Shown one piece after another: positions 15,217 through 23,810 of a stretch of 64,000 nucleotides of DNA (the first letter of the stretch is position 1; the number at the start of each line of letters is the position of its first letter). The DNA is from Thioalkalivibrio paradoxus ARh 1 (lineage in GTDB: Bacteria > Pseudomonadota > Gammaproteobacteria > Ectothiorhodospirales > Ectothiorhodospiraceae): positions 966,501 through 1,030,500 of the forward strand of contig NZ_CP007029.1 of the NCBI RefSeq assembly GCF_000227685.2, in the 5' to 3' direction. The notes below the pieces were generated by a model. That model did not search any database, was not told the origin of the DNA, and was given only the letters and a program-made list of their open reading frames with translations. The position numbers and the translations under genes were made by a program.

Positions 15217-15960
15217 TCACTTCAGGGCTTCGAACGATTCGGGCAGGATCTGGCCGCCGTCTACGATCAGTGTCTGCCCGGTGATGTACCGGGCCTCGGG
15301 AGACGCGAGGAAACACACGGCGAAGGCAATGTCCTGCGGCTCGCACAGCGCCCGGGTAGGGATGGACTCCGCCATCTCGCGCAGGTAGTCCTCGCCCTGT
15401 GCCTTCAGCCCTTCAGTCAGCACGTTCCCCGGCATCACGGCGTTTATCGTGATGCCGTCCCGTGCACATTCGAGGGCCGCCGAGCGCATGAAGCCGAGCT
15501 GGCCCGCCTTGCTGGCACCGTAATGTGCCCAACCCGGGTACCCGGTCACGGGTCCGGTGATCGATGACGTGAGCACGATCCGACCGTATCCCTGTTCGCG
15601 CATGCCGGGCAGTACCGCCTGGGTCATGAAAAAGGCGCCGCGGAGGTTCACCGCGATCATCGTGTCCCAGTCGTCCTCCGTCATCGTGTCCAGGGGCGCC
15701 TGCGGAAAGATGCCGGCGTTGGAGCAGAGCACCCCCACCGGCCCCAAACGTTCCTGGATCGCCTGTACGGCGTGCCGGCACGAGTCGCGGGAACTCACGT
15801 CGAGCGCCTCGAACTCCACTCCCAGTTCGCCAGCCGCCTGCCGGCCCTCGGCCTCGTCGATGTCGGTGATCACGACCCGGGCACCGGCCTGCACAAGCAC
15901 GCGGGCAATGCCCCGGCCGATGCCCTTCGCGCCTCCGGTGACGATCGCCACCTGCTCCAC
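15217..15960 (-). CDS. FabG-like short-chain dehydrogenase
   Basis: About 248 residues of a classical SDR: TGGAKGIGRGIA (cofactor loop), ITDIDEAEG, NAGIFPQAP, TSSITGPVTGYPGWAHYGAS with catalytic Ser, Tyr and Lys (YGASK), and the end ITGQTLIVDGGQILPES. There is no ATG at the family start; a GTG at 15960-15958 is possible but has a poor ribosome site. The frame is open upstream into an NDUFA9-like fragment, so the natural 5' end and promoter may have been lost by fusion. The enzyme domain itself is nearly complete. Substrate unknown. Confidence 0.75.
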   Translation of the reverse strand: MEQVAIVTGGAKGIGRGIARVLVQAGARVVITDIDEAEGRQAAGELGVEFEALDVSSRDSCRHAVQAIQERLGPVGVLCSNAGIFPQAPLDTMTEDDWDTMIAVNLRGAFFMTQAVLPGMREQGYGRIVLTSSITGPVTGYPGWAHYGASKAGQLGFMRSAALECARDGITINAVMPGNVLTEGLKAQGEDYLREMAESIPTRALCEPQDIAFAVCFLASPEARYITGQTLIVDGGQILPESFEALK

Positions 15961-16330
15961 GAGCTCGCGATAGCGGTAAACTCGAGGGCCGCCGAGTTCG
16001 AACAGCAAGCTCTCGGAGTCGGTCGATTCGAGCCGCTTCGTCACGGCCTCGGCTACGTCGTCGACCAGGACGGGTTGCAAGCGGGTGTCGCCGCGGCCGA
16101 ACAGCGGGATCACCGGCAGGCTTGCGAGGCGGGTCAGGTTGGTGAGGAAGGCGTCGCCCGGCCCGAACAGCACGCTGGGGCGCACGATGACCGCATGCGG
16201 GAACGCCGCCCGAACCCGGTCCTTGCCACGGGCACGGGCCCGGACGTAGGGCGACGGCGAGGACGGGCTCGCTCCGATCCCGGAGATCAGCACCAACTGC
16301 CGCACCCCGGTCTCGTGCGCCACCCGCGCC
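15961..16330 (-). pseudogene. NDUFA9-like NAD-dependent epimerase fragment
   Basis: The frame reads VAHETGVRQLVLISGIGAS, VRAAFPHAVIVRPSVLFGPG, RLQPVLVDDVAEAV and FELGGPRVYRYREL, typical of the middle of atypical SDRs of the complex-I NDUFA9 group (~300 residues). Both ends are missing. The 3' side continues in frame into the FabG-like SDR; the 5' side joins the end of the decayed DUF6064 copy B. A piece of a chimera made by illegitimate recombination. Confidence 0.72.
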
Positions 16331-16352
16331 AGGCGGCTGCGGTTCGATGCCG

Positions 16353-16679
16353 CTACTCGTGTGGCCGCGCCGCTGACTGGATCGAGCGCGCGACCGAAGT
16401 CACGGCGATGATGGCTGCCGCGGCCAGCGGGATCAGTGCCCCGGTTGCGTCGATCGCCATCAGGGTCAGCGAGCCGATCACGCACCACAGGATGGGAATG
16501 AGCGAGGCAAGCCAGAAGGTGAGGCCGCGCAGCGCGAGCAGCAGCGCAGTCAGGCCGATGGCGACGGCCAGAACGTGCAGTGGCCAGAAGGCTTCGTTGA
16601 TGCGTTCCAGCAGCCGCCAGTAGATATCCGGGGTGAACGGGATGAAGTCTTCGAGGCGGTAGGTCTGCCAGCCGTTCAT
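16353..16679 (-). pseudogene. DUF6064 membrane protein, copy B with in-frame internal deletion
   Basis: This is nearly identical to copy A at both ends (MNGWQTYRLEDFIPF ... FWLASLIPILWC ... ATGALIPLAA) but the middle ~119 codons are missing. The deletion joins LLLALRG directly to the segment after the later ILRG, so a short repeat encoding LRG (GCGCGG-type) was probably the recombination point. The frame is kept, giving a 108-residue product with about half the membrane segments; probably non-functional. Confidence 0.8.
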
Positions 16680-16686
16680 GGCGCGA

Positions 16687-16972
16687 TTACAGCGACGCGA
16701 TGTGGCGGATCATGCGTTCCCGCGTCGCTTGCGTCGGCATCGGCTCGTGGCCGGCGCGCATGTTCTCGATCACGTGCTCGACGCGGGTCGTTGCCGGGAT
16801 GGCGCAGGTCAGCGCCGGATGGCTGACGACGAACTTGAGCAGGAAGTCGGGCCAGTTGCGGCAATCGAATTCGTCAGCCGCCCATGCAGGGACTTCATGC
16901 CGGCGCTTGAGGTTCCGGATCAGGCGCCCACCGAAGTTTCAGGGCGCTTCGGCGCGAGTGGCGATGGCTCAT
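16687..16972 (-). pseudogene. aldo/keto reductase, copy B, gutted and frameshifted
   Basis: It starts like copy A (MSHRHSRRSALK) but after about 12 codons jumps to sequence matching the last third of copy A, and the join is out of frame so translation ends after some 24 residues. The remaining 3' sequence still matches copy A closely down to the stop. All four catalytic positions are lost. Confidence 0.85.
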
Positions 16973-17400
16973 GAAGACGACCTCGTCCGGAAAAGCTCAG
17001 GTCTTACGACCACCGTCGCCAGAATCAGTGCGAATGCGGAGAGCACAAAGACCTTGTTGACGAACCAGTTGGTCCTCCAGAGGGTCCAGTCCGGCTCGGC
17101 CAGAAAGAGGGTGAACAGGGTCAGGATGATCGCGATCTCGATGACCGACATGCTCACGGCCAGCCAGCGCGTGTACCAGGGCTGGGTCAGCAGCGCCCAG
17201 CCCAGCCAGACATGCGCGATCGGCCACAAGTCCCAGAAGATGTTCGCGTGCCAGGCCTCGCCCGTGAACAGGGCAAACGTGATCGGAAAGACGTACTTGA
17301 TGAACACCGACCACGCCGCCAGCACGAAAAGCAGGTGGGCGAGGAAGGTGATCCAGCCGGAATCGGGAGCTTGTGATCGGAAGCGAGCCATGCTGGCCAT
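16969..17400 (-). CDS. small four-segment membrane protein (copy B)
   Basis: A 143-residue intact homologue of the product of 5887-6315, nearly identical through WITFLAHLLFVLAAWSVFI, NIFWDLWP and VLSAFALILATVVVRPELF, with scattered conservative changes (for example S/T and D/E) in the loop before the last segment. It overlaps the ruined reductase start by 4 bp as in copy A. Whether it is still expressed is unclear, since its operon partners here are broken. Confidence 0.7.
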   Translation of the reverse strand: MASMARFRSQAPDSGWITFLAHLLFVLAAWSVFIKYVFPITFALFTGEAWHANIFWDLWPIAHVWLGWALLTQPWYTRWLAVSMSVIEIAIILTLFTLFLAEPDWTLWRTNWFVNKVFVLSAFALILATVVVRPELFRTRSSS

Positions 17401-17452
17401 TATGACGCACCCAATGGGCTGCCGCGGCAGGATCGCACGGGTTCATTTCGTG

Positions 17453-17520
17453 ACCCCCCATCATGTGGCACAGCGCGGCCAGCGTCGGCAGACAGTGATC
17501 GCGGTGTACCGTCCCCGGGA
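17453..17520 (+). repeat. decayed RAYT/IS200-like fragment, copy R4
   Basis: The plus strand reads TPHHVAQRGQRRQTV, a clear remnant of the HHVTQRGNRRQ N-terminus of REP-associated tyrosine transposases, then ends GTGTACCGTCCCCGG. It lies beside copy B exactly where R1 lies beside copy A, so the duplicated segment includes it. Confidence 0.62.
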
Positions 17521-17644
17521 TTCCCGTGGGGTCATTGTTGTCCCGCAAGCACCTGCGGCTGTTGGACGACCCGTGGGGCAGGGCTGTTGATCCCCGCCAA
17601 TATGTGGCGGGATACTGCAGTTCCACGCGTGCAAGGACGGAACG

Positions 17645-17778
17645 ATGGCTGGGGCGGGGGACCACGACGAGATGGACATCGAAATTTTTCGCCTCGATCC
17701 GGAGGGCCGCTGGGTGCTTTACCCTGTCCGGCCCGGACAGAGGTCCGGCTGGACAATGTCGGACTCGATGTGCCCATG
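17645..17778 (+). pseudogene. Uma2/DUF820-like nuclease, C-terminal fragment (frameshifted)
   Basis: One frame reads DIEIFRLDPEGRWVLY and, after a frameshift near 17735, another reads EVRLDNVGLDVPM. Together they resemble the end of Uma2 (DUF820) proteins, where a line on sequence-graded writing ('V-E-V-Y ... DGRW-L') precedes 'LDSVGLxVPM'. The rest of the ~190-residue protein is absent and the fragment runs straight into DHFR-like sequence. Assignment from short similarity only. Confidence 0.42.
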
Positions 17779-18109
17779 GTGGTGGTTCTTTCCACTTCTG
17801 ATTTGGAAACCCCAGCGCACCTTGGATATGTGGTCAGGCGTGAATCAGGGAGCCCGAAAGAGATTGTTGAGCGGTTAGCTAGGGCGGGTATGCAACACCT
17901 TTATATTGACGGCGGGGTTACGATTCAGGCGATTTCTGAAAGAGAAACTGATTGATGAGCTCACGATCACCCGCATTCCCGTGCTGCTCGGTGTCGGCCT
18001 TCCCCTTTTTGGGGGTGCTGCTCCGGCACAGAAGTTGACGCTATTGGAGGTGACAGCGTCCGATAATGGGTTTGTCCAAGAACGCTACAAGGTTGAGAAC
18101 GTCGTATGA
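17779..18109 (+). pseudogene. DHFR/RibD-C-like reductase, 3' fragment with frameshift
   Basis: The first frame reads VVVLST, GSPKEIVERLARAGMQHLY and IDGGVTIQ; after an apparent single-base insertion near 17924 a second frame continues RRFLKEKLIDELTITRIPVL, LGVGLPLFG and VQERYKV. These are the C-terminal half of 'dihydrofolate reductase family' proteins. The N-terminal half with the substrate site is missing. Dead gene. Confidence 0.72.
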
Positions 18110-18187
18110 CAGTCGGCTGCAGTGGCCGACTGGCCCTGAAAGGGGTGTGGTCGTCAGCATACGGTATCAGATATGTAGGAGGCGGAT

Positions 18188-18694
18188 GTGGATGCAAATG
18201 AATTGGGAGCGCTCCAGGCGCCCTTGAAGGAAAGATATCAGCAGGATCCCGGTGCTGCCATGGTCACGCTGCGGGTGGAAGGGGAAATTGGTGAAGGCAT
18301 CGCCTGCAAGGTGGATACGGGGCATTCATTGGTCGAAGCGGGTTTGCATCCCGCGACTGGGGGTGACGGCTCTCAGGCGTGTTCGGGGGATATGCTTCTG
18401 GAAGCGCTTGCGGCGTGCGCAGGTGTCACGCTGAGAGCAGTGGCTACTGCCTTTGGTGTCGAAATTCGAGACGGCAGCAAGGTTGTGGCGGAAGGTGATC
18501 TTGATTTTCGTGGGACGCTTGGTGTCGCCAAAGACGCTCCTGTTGGGTTTAAGGAAATACGGTTGAGATTCGAGGTCGAGTCGGATGCAGACACGGCGAC
18601 AATGAACAAGCTTATCTCGGTCACGGAGCGGTACTGTGTTGTTCTTCAAACGCTCCGAGCTTGTCCAGCGATGGTCGTGTCACTGAACGAATAG
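18188..18694 (+). CDS. OsmC-family protein
   Basis: A 168-residue OsmC/Ohr-superfamily protein, likely a thiol-dependent hydroperoxide-handling protein. It has two family Cys: one in LLEALAACAGVTLRAVA and one in ERYCVVLQTLRACP. RFEVESDADTATMNKLISVTERYC is the typical C-terminal helix region. The GTG start at 18188 follows AGGAGG at 18178-18183; an ATG two bases upstream is in another frame. No neighbour is linked to it. Confidence 0.88.
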   Translation: MDANELGALQAPLKERYQQDPGAAMVTLRVEGEIGEGIACKVDTGHSLVEAGLHPATGGDGSQACSGDMLLEALAACAGVTLRAVATAFGVEIRDGSKVVAEGDLDFRGTLGVAKDAPVGFKEIRLRFEVESDADTATMNKLISVTERYCVVLQTLRACPAMVVSLNE

Positions 18695-18756
18695 GCCGAA
18701 CAATGCTGTGGGGCTGACGCGCGGCCAACGCTGACCGTATCGAGAGGTGGGTGGCC

Positions 18757-19029
18757 ATGAATCTGCGGCTTCGAGAGATTACGCGCGAGGATTTGCCGCT
18801 CATTGAGCAGTGGCTGCATGCGGATCATGTCCGTGGGGCATGGGGTGATCCGATTCCCAATCTCGTTCTGCTGAGCGAGCCAGCAGCCGATGGCGCATGG
18901 CGGGCCATCATCGAAGCGGATGGACGGGACGTCGGGGTTGTGCTGTGGCAGCACCTCTCTCGGGACGAACTGGACGCTGCGGGCCTCTCGGACATTCCGA
19001 CGACCGTCAGGGGGCTGCTCAACCAATGA
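18757..19029 (+). pseudogene. GNAT acetyltransferase, N-terminal half only
   Basis: A 90-residue remnant of an AAC(6')-type GNAT protein: LRLREITREDLPLIEQWLHADHV (interrupted), WRAIIEADGRDVGVVLWQH and LDAAGLSDIP. Family members are ~170 residues; the acetyl-CoA-binding R/QxxGxG/A motif and everything after it are missing. The truncated frame stops inside the first codons of the following methyltransferase gene (ATGA), so it might still be translated and coupled. Confidence 0.68.
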
Positions 19030-19808
19030 ACGAGTTCAACTCCCGTTTTCGGGAAATTTTCTTCGAGGTCTACGAAAGCCTGCCCCGGCAAGGCCCTGGC
19101 AACCGTGAATGCGCCATTAGGGCTCTTGGCCTGTGCCAGGAGCTGCCGCAATCGCCGGCGATACTCGACCTCGGGTGTGGTGTCGGCGGACAGACTCTCC
19201 AACTCGCGGAACTGACGTCGGGCTCCATCGTAGCAATCGACAGCCACCCGGAGAGCATCGAACGGCTTCAGGCAGCGATTGCGAAACGTGGGCTTTCGCG
19301 GCGGGTCCGCGCGGTCGTCGGAGACATGGCCCGGATTGAGCAACCGCTTGAAAGTTTCGATCTGATCTGGTCGGAGGGTGCGCTGTACAACATTGGCCTG
19401 CGGAACGCCCTGAACGTCTGTCACGGTTTGCTGCGCCCGGGCGGGTACCTTGCGTTTACCGACGCGGTCTGGCGCAAGAAGAATCCGCCGGCCGCAGTAC
19501 AGGCCAGTTTCGATCTGGACGATCCGAGTATGGGATCGCTGGACGACGACGTGGCAGCGATACAGGATTGCGGATTCGACCTCATCGGGCACTTTGCCTT
19601 GCCCGATGAGGCGTGGTGGGACGATTTCTATGGTCCGATGGAGCTGCGCATTGCCGATTTGCGCGGCAAATATGCGAACGACCCTGAGGCGTTGGCCGTA
19701 CTGGACCAACTTTCCGAGGAGCCCGAGATGCACCGGCGCTATTCCGACTTCTACGCCTACGTGTTTTTCGTAGCACGCCGCCCGATCGACCCTCGTGACC
19801 CGAGATGA
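19026..19808 (+). CDS. class I SAM-dependent methyltransferase
   Basis: A 260-residue methyltransferase with the SAM site ILDLGCGVGGQTLQLAEL (motif I), VAIDSHPESIERL (motif II), VVGDMARIEQPLESFDLIWS (motif III/IV, interrupted) and LLRPGGYLAFTDAVW. The C-terminal part (YGPMELRIADLRGKYANDP, EPEMHRRYSDFYAYVFFVAR) is typical of the small-molecule methyltransferase group. Its ATG overlaps the stop of the truncated GNAT gene. Substrate unknown. Confidence 0.87.
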   Translation: MNEFNSRFREIFFEVYESLPRQGPGNRECAIRALGLCQELPQSPAILDLGCGVGGQTLQLAELTSGSIVAIDSHPESIERLQAAIAKRGLSRRVRAVVGDMARIEQPLESFDLIWSEGALYNIGLRNALNVCHGLLRPGGYLAFTDAVWRKKNPPAAVQASFDLDDPSMGSLDDDVAAIQDCGFDLIGHFALPDEAWWDDFYGPMELRIADLRGKYANDPEALAVLDQLSEEPEMHRRYSDFYAYVFFVARRPIDPRDPR

Positions 19809-20072
19809 CCGAAGCGGTTGAACGAACCGGGCCGGCAGACGCGGGAATGGCGGAGGACGGCCGTCGGCCCTTGCCGCCCTACGCTTCTTCCATCATGGGC
19901 GGTGTGGCGCTCGCGCTGGGGCAGTGCAGGCTCACGGCGTGTCCTCCGGCCGCATCTGGGTGCATTATGGGTACACTGGTTGAGTGCACGGCTCGTGGCG
20001 CGGTTCATGGCATGAACTGGACTCTGGGGATGGTGTGTCGGTGATGCGATTCGGACAGACGGAGGCACGGGC

Positions 20073-21044
20073 ATGGCGGAGTTGACCCCCTGGGACAAGG
20101 ACGCCGTCGCGCTGGTGGGGCAGGCCGTGCTGGCCCCGTCGAGCCACAACACGCAGCCCTGGGTCTTCCTGCTCGGGGAGCCGCTGGTGGACCTGTTCGC
20201 GGATCGCACGCGGGCGCTGCTGGCGAACGATCCCGAAGGACGTGAACTCAGCATCAGCTGTGGCTGTGCGCTGCTGAACCTGCGCGCCGCGGCAGCCGCT
20301 CGCGGGTTTCGAACCGAGGGCCTGCTGGTACCGGATGCGAACGATCCGGACTGGCTGGCGCGCGCAGCCGTGACCCGGGGCGAGGTGGCGGAGGACGCCG
20401 GGCTGGCGATGCTCGCGGGGACGATCGTCACTCGACATACCTACCGAAGCCGTTTCCAGGCGCGGGAGGTGGCGGCGGAGGTGGTCGGCGAGCTGGTGGC
20501 GGCCGCCGAGGCGGAAGGAGCCTGGCTGCGTCCGGTGTCGGGCCGGGAGGCGCGACACCGCGTGGCCGGGCTGGTGGCCGAAGGCGATGCGATTCAGTGG
20601 GCCGATCCCGAGTGGCGGCGTGAACTCGCGGCCTGGATGCGCCCCCCGCACGATGGCGACGGGCTGTCGGTGCCGCCGTTGGTGGGGGTCGTCGCTCAGG
20701 CCGTGGTGCGCACCTTCGATATCGGCGGCGGCGTCGGCGCGAAGGATCGCGACATCGCCGAGGCCTCGCCTCTGCTTGCGGTTCTGGGCACCGAAGGCGA
20801 CCGTACTCGGGACTGGCTGGTCGCCGGGCAGGCGCTGCAGCGGGTACTGCTGACTGCTCGTGCGCGCGATCTGCAGGCGTCCTACCTGAACCAGCCGATC
20901 CAGGTGGGCGCGCTGCGCCCGAAGCTGCTCGACGCGGTGGGGGCAAGCGGTTCCCCGCAGATCCTGCTGCGCCTCGGGTACCCGGCGGAGCCGGCCGTGC
21001 CAGCACCGCGGCGCCCGGTGGAAGACGTGATCCAGTGGGCCTGA
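20073..21044 (+). CDS. Acg-type nitroreductase-family FMN protein
   Basis: A 323-residue protein of the nitroreductase superfamily, double-domain Acg type. The N-terminus LVGQAVLAPSSHNTQPWVF is the signature; FADRTRALLANDPEGRELSIS and CGCALLNLRAAAAARG follow, and a second nitroreductase-like half includes VTRHTYRSRF. The C-terminus (PQILLRLGYPAEPAVPAPRRP) matches the family end. Acg proteins are thought to sequester flavin rather than reduce substrates, so enzymatic activity is not assured. ATG at 20073, monocistronic. Confidence 0.88.
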   Translation: MAELTPWDKDAVALVGQAVLAPSSHNTQPWVFLLGEPLVDLFADRTRALLANDPEGRELSISCGCALLNLRAAAAARGFRTEGLLVPDANDPDWLARAAVTRGEVAEDAGLAMLAGTIVTRHTYRSRFQAREVAAEVVGELVAAAEAEGAWLRPVSGREARHRVAGLVAEGDAIQWADPEWRRELAAWMRPPHDGDGLSVPPLVGVVAQAVVRTFDIGGGVGAKDRDIAEASPLLAVLGTEGDRTRDWLVAGQALQRVLLTARARDLQASYLNQPIQVGALRPKLLDAVGASGSPQILLRLGYPAEPAVPAPRRPVEDVIQWA

Positions 21045-21123
21045 GCCGGCTCGGCGCACGCACGCGGCGGAATCGCACTGTTGGGGCGGGTGGGACGGCC
21101 GCGGCCCGAGCATCCCCGGCCGG

Positions 21124-22458
21124 TTAGTTCCGCGGGTCTGGTGGCAGCATCACGCGTGCCTCGGTGCCTCCGCCCTCGCGCGGACGCAGCGAGACATCCC
21201 AGCCGTTGGCCTTGGCCAGCTGGCGCGTGATCGCGAGTCCAAGGCCGCTGCCCCCGGTCTGGGCGCTGCGTGACGCATCCAGCCGATGGAAGGGGCGGAA
21301 CACGGCTTCGAGCTGGTCGTCGGGGATTCCGGGCCCCCGGTCGAGGATCCGGATGATGACCGTGGGAGCGCATTCGAGCGCTACCTCCACCGGCTGTCCG
21401 TCGCCATAGCGGACGGCGTTCTCCACCAGGTTGGCGAGGATACGCTGCAAGGCCACCGGGTTCAGGTGCCGGCTGCAGGACTCGGGTGTGCTGCTCCAGC
21501 GGATGTCGCCTTCGCTGCGGCAGGCATCGGCGATGATCTGCTCCAGCAGCGCGGCGAGATCGACAGTCTGTTCCTCCCGCGTTTCCAGATCCCGGCTCAG
21601 TGCCAGCGTTTGCCGGATGATCCGATCCATCGCGTCGAGGTCGTCGCAGACGCCATCGATCAGCTTCGGATCGTGTGCCTCTTTCAGTATCTCCAGCGAC
21701 AGCCGCATGCGCGTGAGCGGGGTGCGCAGATCGTGGGAAATCCCGGCCAGCAGGGTGGTCCGGTTCGCGAGCAGTTCGCGCACCTCGTGCGCCATGGTAT
21801 TGAAGTTCCGGGCCAGCATCCGGACCTCGCGCGGCCCGTTCTCAGGCAGGGGTTCGGGCAGCTGCCCCTGGCTGACATCGGCGACCGCGGCTGACAGGCG
21901 GCGTATGCGCCGGGTGGTGCCGCCGGCCATGAAGATGGAGGTGATCAGCACCAGCAGGACGGTGATCACCGCGACCGTCAGCAGTCCTTCCAGGCGCCGG
22001 GTCACGATGCGATCGTGGGCCAGCCCGATGCGCAGGTTCTGGCCGCCGATGGACAGGTCGGCCCAGTACCACCGTTCGCCATTGCGCAGTTGTGGACGCA
22101 GCGGCACGTCGAAGCCGACCCGGCGCGACAGGGATTCCTGCACGAATGCGAGGTAGGGTGCGGGCAGCTTGTCGGCCGGCGGCAGGGTTTCCCTGAGTTC
22201 CGTGATGCGCAGGCCGTGGTTGCGGAGCAGCCGGTCGTTGAATTCACGTCGGGCAGGAGGAGGGATCTCTGCCCAGCTGCGTGCCGAGAGCAGCATGAGT
22301 GCCGCCAGATCGTCGCCGGCGCTGCGCGCAAGGGGCAGGATCGTGAAGTGGGCCACGGTGCCCAGGATCAGGATCGCGAAGCTGAGGAACGCGATCAGCA
22401 GGATGCCGGTGGTGCGCACGAAGATCGAGCTGGGCAACAGGGCCCGAAGCCACTTCAT
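21124..22458 (-). CDS. envZ: EnvZ-like sensor histidine kinase
   Basis: A 444-residue inner-membrane kinase. TM1 is ~17-37 and TM2 ~159-180, with a ~120-residue periplasmic sensor between. HAMP follows, then the dimerisation box LAGISHDLRTPLTRMRL with phospho-acceptor His242, and a GHKL ATPase domain: NLVENAVRYG (N box), ILDRGPGIPDDQLEAVFRPF (G1/F) and SGLGLAIT (G2). The H-box is the exact EnvZ type. The start overlaps the regulator stop (ATGA), so the pair is one operon. Likely responds to osmotic or ionic conditions; the stimulus is inferred from homology only. Confidence 0.9.
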   Translation of the reverse strand: MKWLRALLPSSIFVRTTGILLIAFLSFAILILGTVAHFTILPLARSAGDDLAALMLLSARSWAEIPPPARREFNDRLLRNHGLRITELRETLPPADKLPAPYLAFVQESLSRRVGFDVPLRPQLRNGERWYWADLSIGGQNLRIGLAHDRIVTRRLEGLLTVAVITVLLVLITSIFMAGGTTRRIRRLSAAVADVSQGQLPEPLPENGPREVRMLARNFNTMAHEVRELLANRTTLLAGISHDLRTPLTRMRLSLEILKEAHDPKLIDGVCDDLDAMDRIIRQTLALSRDLETREEQTVDLAALLEQIIADACRSEGDIRWSSTPESCSRHLNPVALQRILANLVENAVRYGDGQPVEVALECAPTVIIRILDRGPGIPDDQLEAVFRPFHRLDASRSAQTGGSGLGLAITRQLAKANGWDVSLRPREGGGTEARVMLPPDPRN

Positions 22459-23186
22459 GTGGGAATCTCGTTTCCATCCGGGGCGAACAGGTAGCCGCGC
22501 CCCCAGACGGTGCGGATGTACCGTGGGTGGCTGGCGTCGTCCTCGATCTTGCGTCGCAGCCGGGCGACTCGCACGTCGATGCTGCGGTCGAACGGCTGGT
22601 GTTCGTAGCCCTTGATCAGGTCCAGCAGGGTGTTGCGGTCCAGCACGCGCTGGGGGTGTTCGGTCAGTACCCGCAGCAGGGTGAACTCGCCCGTGGTCAG
22701 GGGTACCTCTTCGCCGTTGCGCAGCAGGCGCTGTGAGGCGACATGCATCTCGAAGGGTCCGAAGCGGTATACGCCTTCGGGATCTGCGCTGGCCTCGTCC
22801 TCGGTGCCCGCCGAATGCCGGCGCAGCACCGCGCGTACCCGCGCCAGCAGTTCCCGCGGGTTGAACGGCTTGGCGATGTAGTCGTCGGCCCCGACTTCGA
22901 GGCCGACGATGCGGTCGACATCCTCACCGCGCGCGGAAACCATGATGACGGGCAGCGTCTGGCGGCTCACCGTCCGGCGCAGCAGCGACAGGCCATCCTC
23001 GCCCGGCAGCATCACGTCGAGGATCAGCAGGTCGAACGCCGCGTCTGCCAGCGCACGATCCATCTCCACGCCGTCGCGCACGGCCACCACTTCGTAGCCC
23101 TGCTCCTCCAGGTAGCGCCGGAGCAGGTCGCGCAGACCCGGGTCGTCGTCGACTACGAGGATGCGGGCGGGGCTTGTCGTATCCAT
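22455..23186 (-). CDS. ompR: OmpR-family response regulator
   Basis: A 243-residue receiver plus winged-helix regulator. Receiver: acidic pocket VVDDDPG, phospho-acceptor Asp57 in LILDVMLPGEDG, switch Thr/Ser region VSARGEDVDRIVGLEVGADD (interrupted), Lys in AKPFNP. DNA-binding domain: TTGEFTLLRVLTEHPQ, RSIDVRVARLRRKIE and IRTVWGRGYLF. It matches OmpR closely. Upstream is a 224-bp gap ending at a divergent small gene, where the promoter should lie. Partner of the EnvZ-like kinase. Confidence 0.92.
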   Translation of the reverse strand: MDTTSPARILVVDDDPGLRDLLRRYLEEQGYEVVAVRDGVEMDRALADAAFDLLILDVMLPGEDGLSLLRRTVSRQTLPVIMVSARGEDVDRIVGLEVGADDYIAKPFNPRELLARVRAVLRRHSAGTEDEASADPEGVYRFGPFEMHVASQRLLRNGEEVPLTTGEFTLLRVLTEHPQRVLDRNTLLDLIKGYEHQPFDRSIDVRVARLRRKIEDDASHPRYIRTVWGRGYLFAPDGNEIPT

Positions 23187-23410
23187 TGGCCTATTGTGCG
23201 CATGTGGCGACCGTGGTGTAGCTATTGAAACACACTGTTACAAATTCAGCACAACGCGACATTCTCATGCAATGCTTCGCCCGTATTGTGGAGCCTGTGC
23301 AGGATGCCTTCGGCCCGCACCGGGCGGCCCGCCACGTTGGCACCGCCGGAGATCGCCGAAGACGCCGTCTGCATCGATAGCGAATCGGAACCGTTACAGG
23401 AGAAGTCATC

Positions 23411-23566
23411 ATGTATCTCGACAATTTTACCCTTATTGGCGTTGTTGCGGCGGTTGCCATCGCTGCACTGGTCGTGCACCTGGTGGCGAGCGATTCGAAC
23501 GACACCCAGGAGCGCGATGGGAGCCGCGCCGACGCGCACGACGACAATCTGCCCGTTTGCCCCTGA
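23411..23566 (+). CDS. 51-residue single-span membrane protein
   Basis: A short ORF with ATG at 23411 and GGAG 10 nt upstream. The product is MYLDN, then a hydrophobic helix (FTLIGVVAAVAIAALVVHLV), then a hydrophilic tail rich in Asp, Arg and His ending LPVCP. No family recognised. It is divergent from ompR-envZ across a 224-bp gap. Support is the ribosome site and the clean membrane segment; expression is unproven. Confidence 0.5.
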   Translation: MYLDNFTLIGVVAAVAIAALVVHLVASDSNDTQERDGSRADAHDDNLPVCP

Positions 23567-23810
23567 CGGGCGACGGGCACCCGCGTGCCGACCGGAGTGC
23601 CGCCGCTGCCTGCGGCGCCGCAGGCTCGGGCGGCATATCCACACGGATCCGGTGGTGCGGCATGGGCGCGTGCGAGTGCCGCGCCATCGGCCTTCGACAG
23701 CTGCAGGAACGCACGGGTGACGCGCCAGGCCGGCTGGGTGCCGGAACGCGCAGGCATGCCGTCAATATACCCAGTAGCACGGCGGATGTGGCCTGCCAGT
23801 ACCGCCCGAA

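Noticed and set aside
15040-15567. Plus-strand ORFs overlapping the SDR gene
   Set aside because: Only the first ~45 codons of the 15050 frame have similarity (dioxygenase); the rest is antisense to the SDR.
19805-20044. An 79-codon frame after the methyltransferase
   Set aside because: No ribosome site and no similarity; treated as intergenic.
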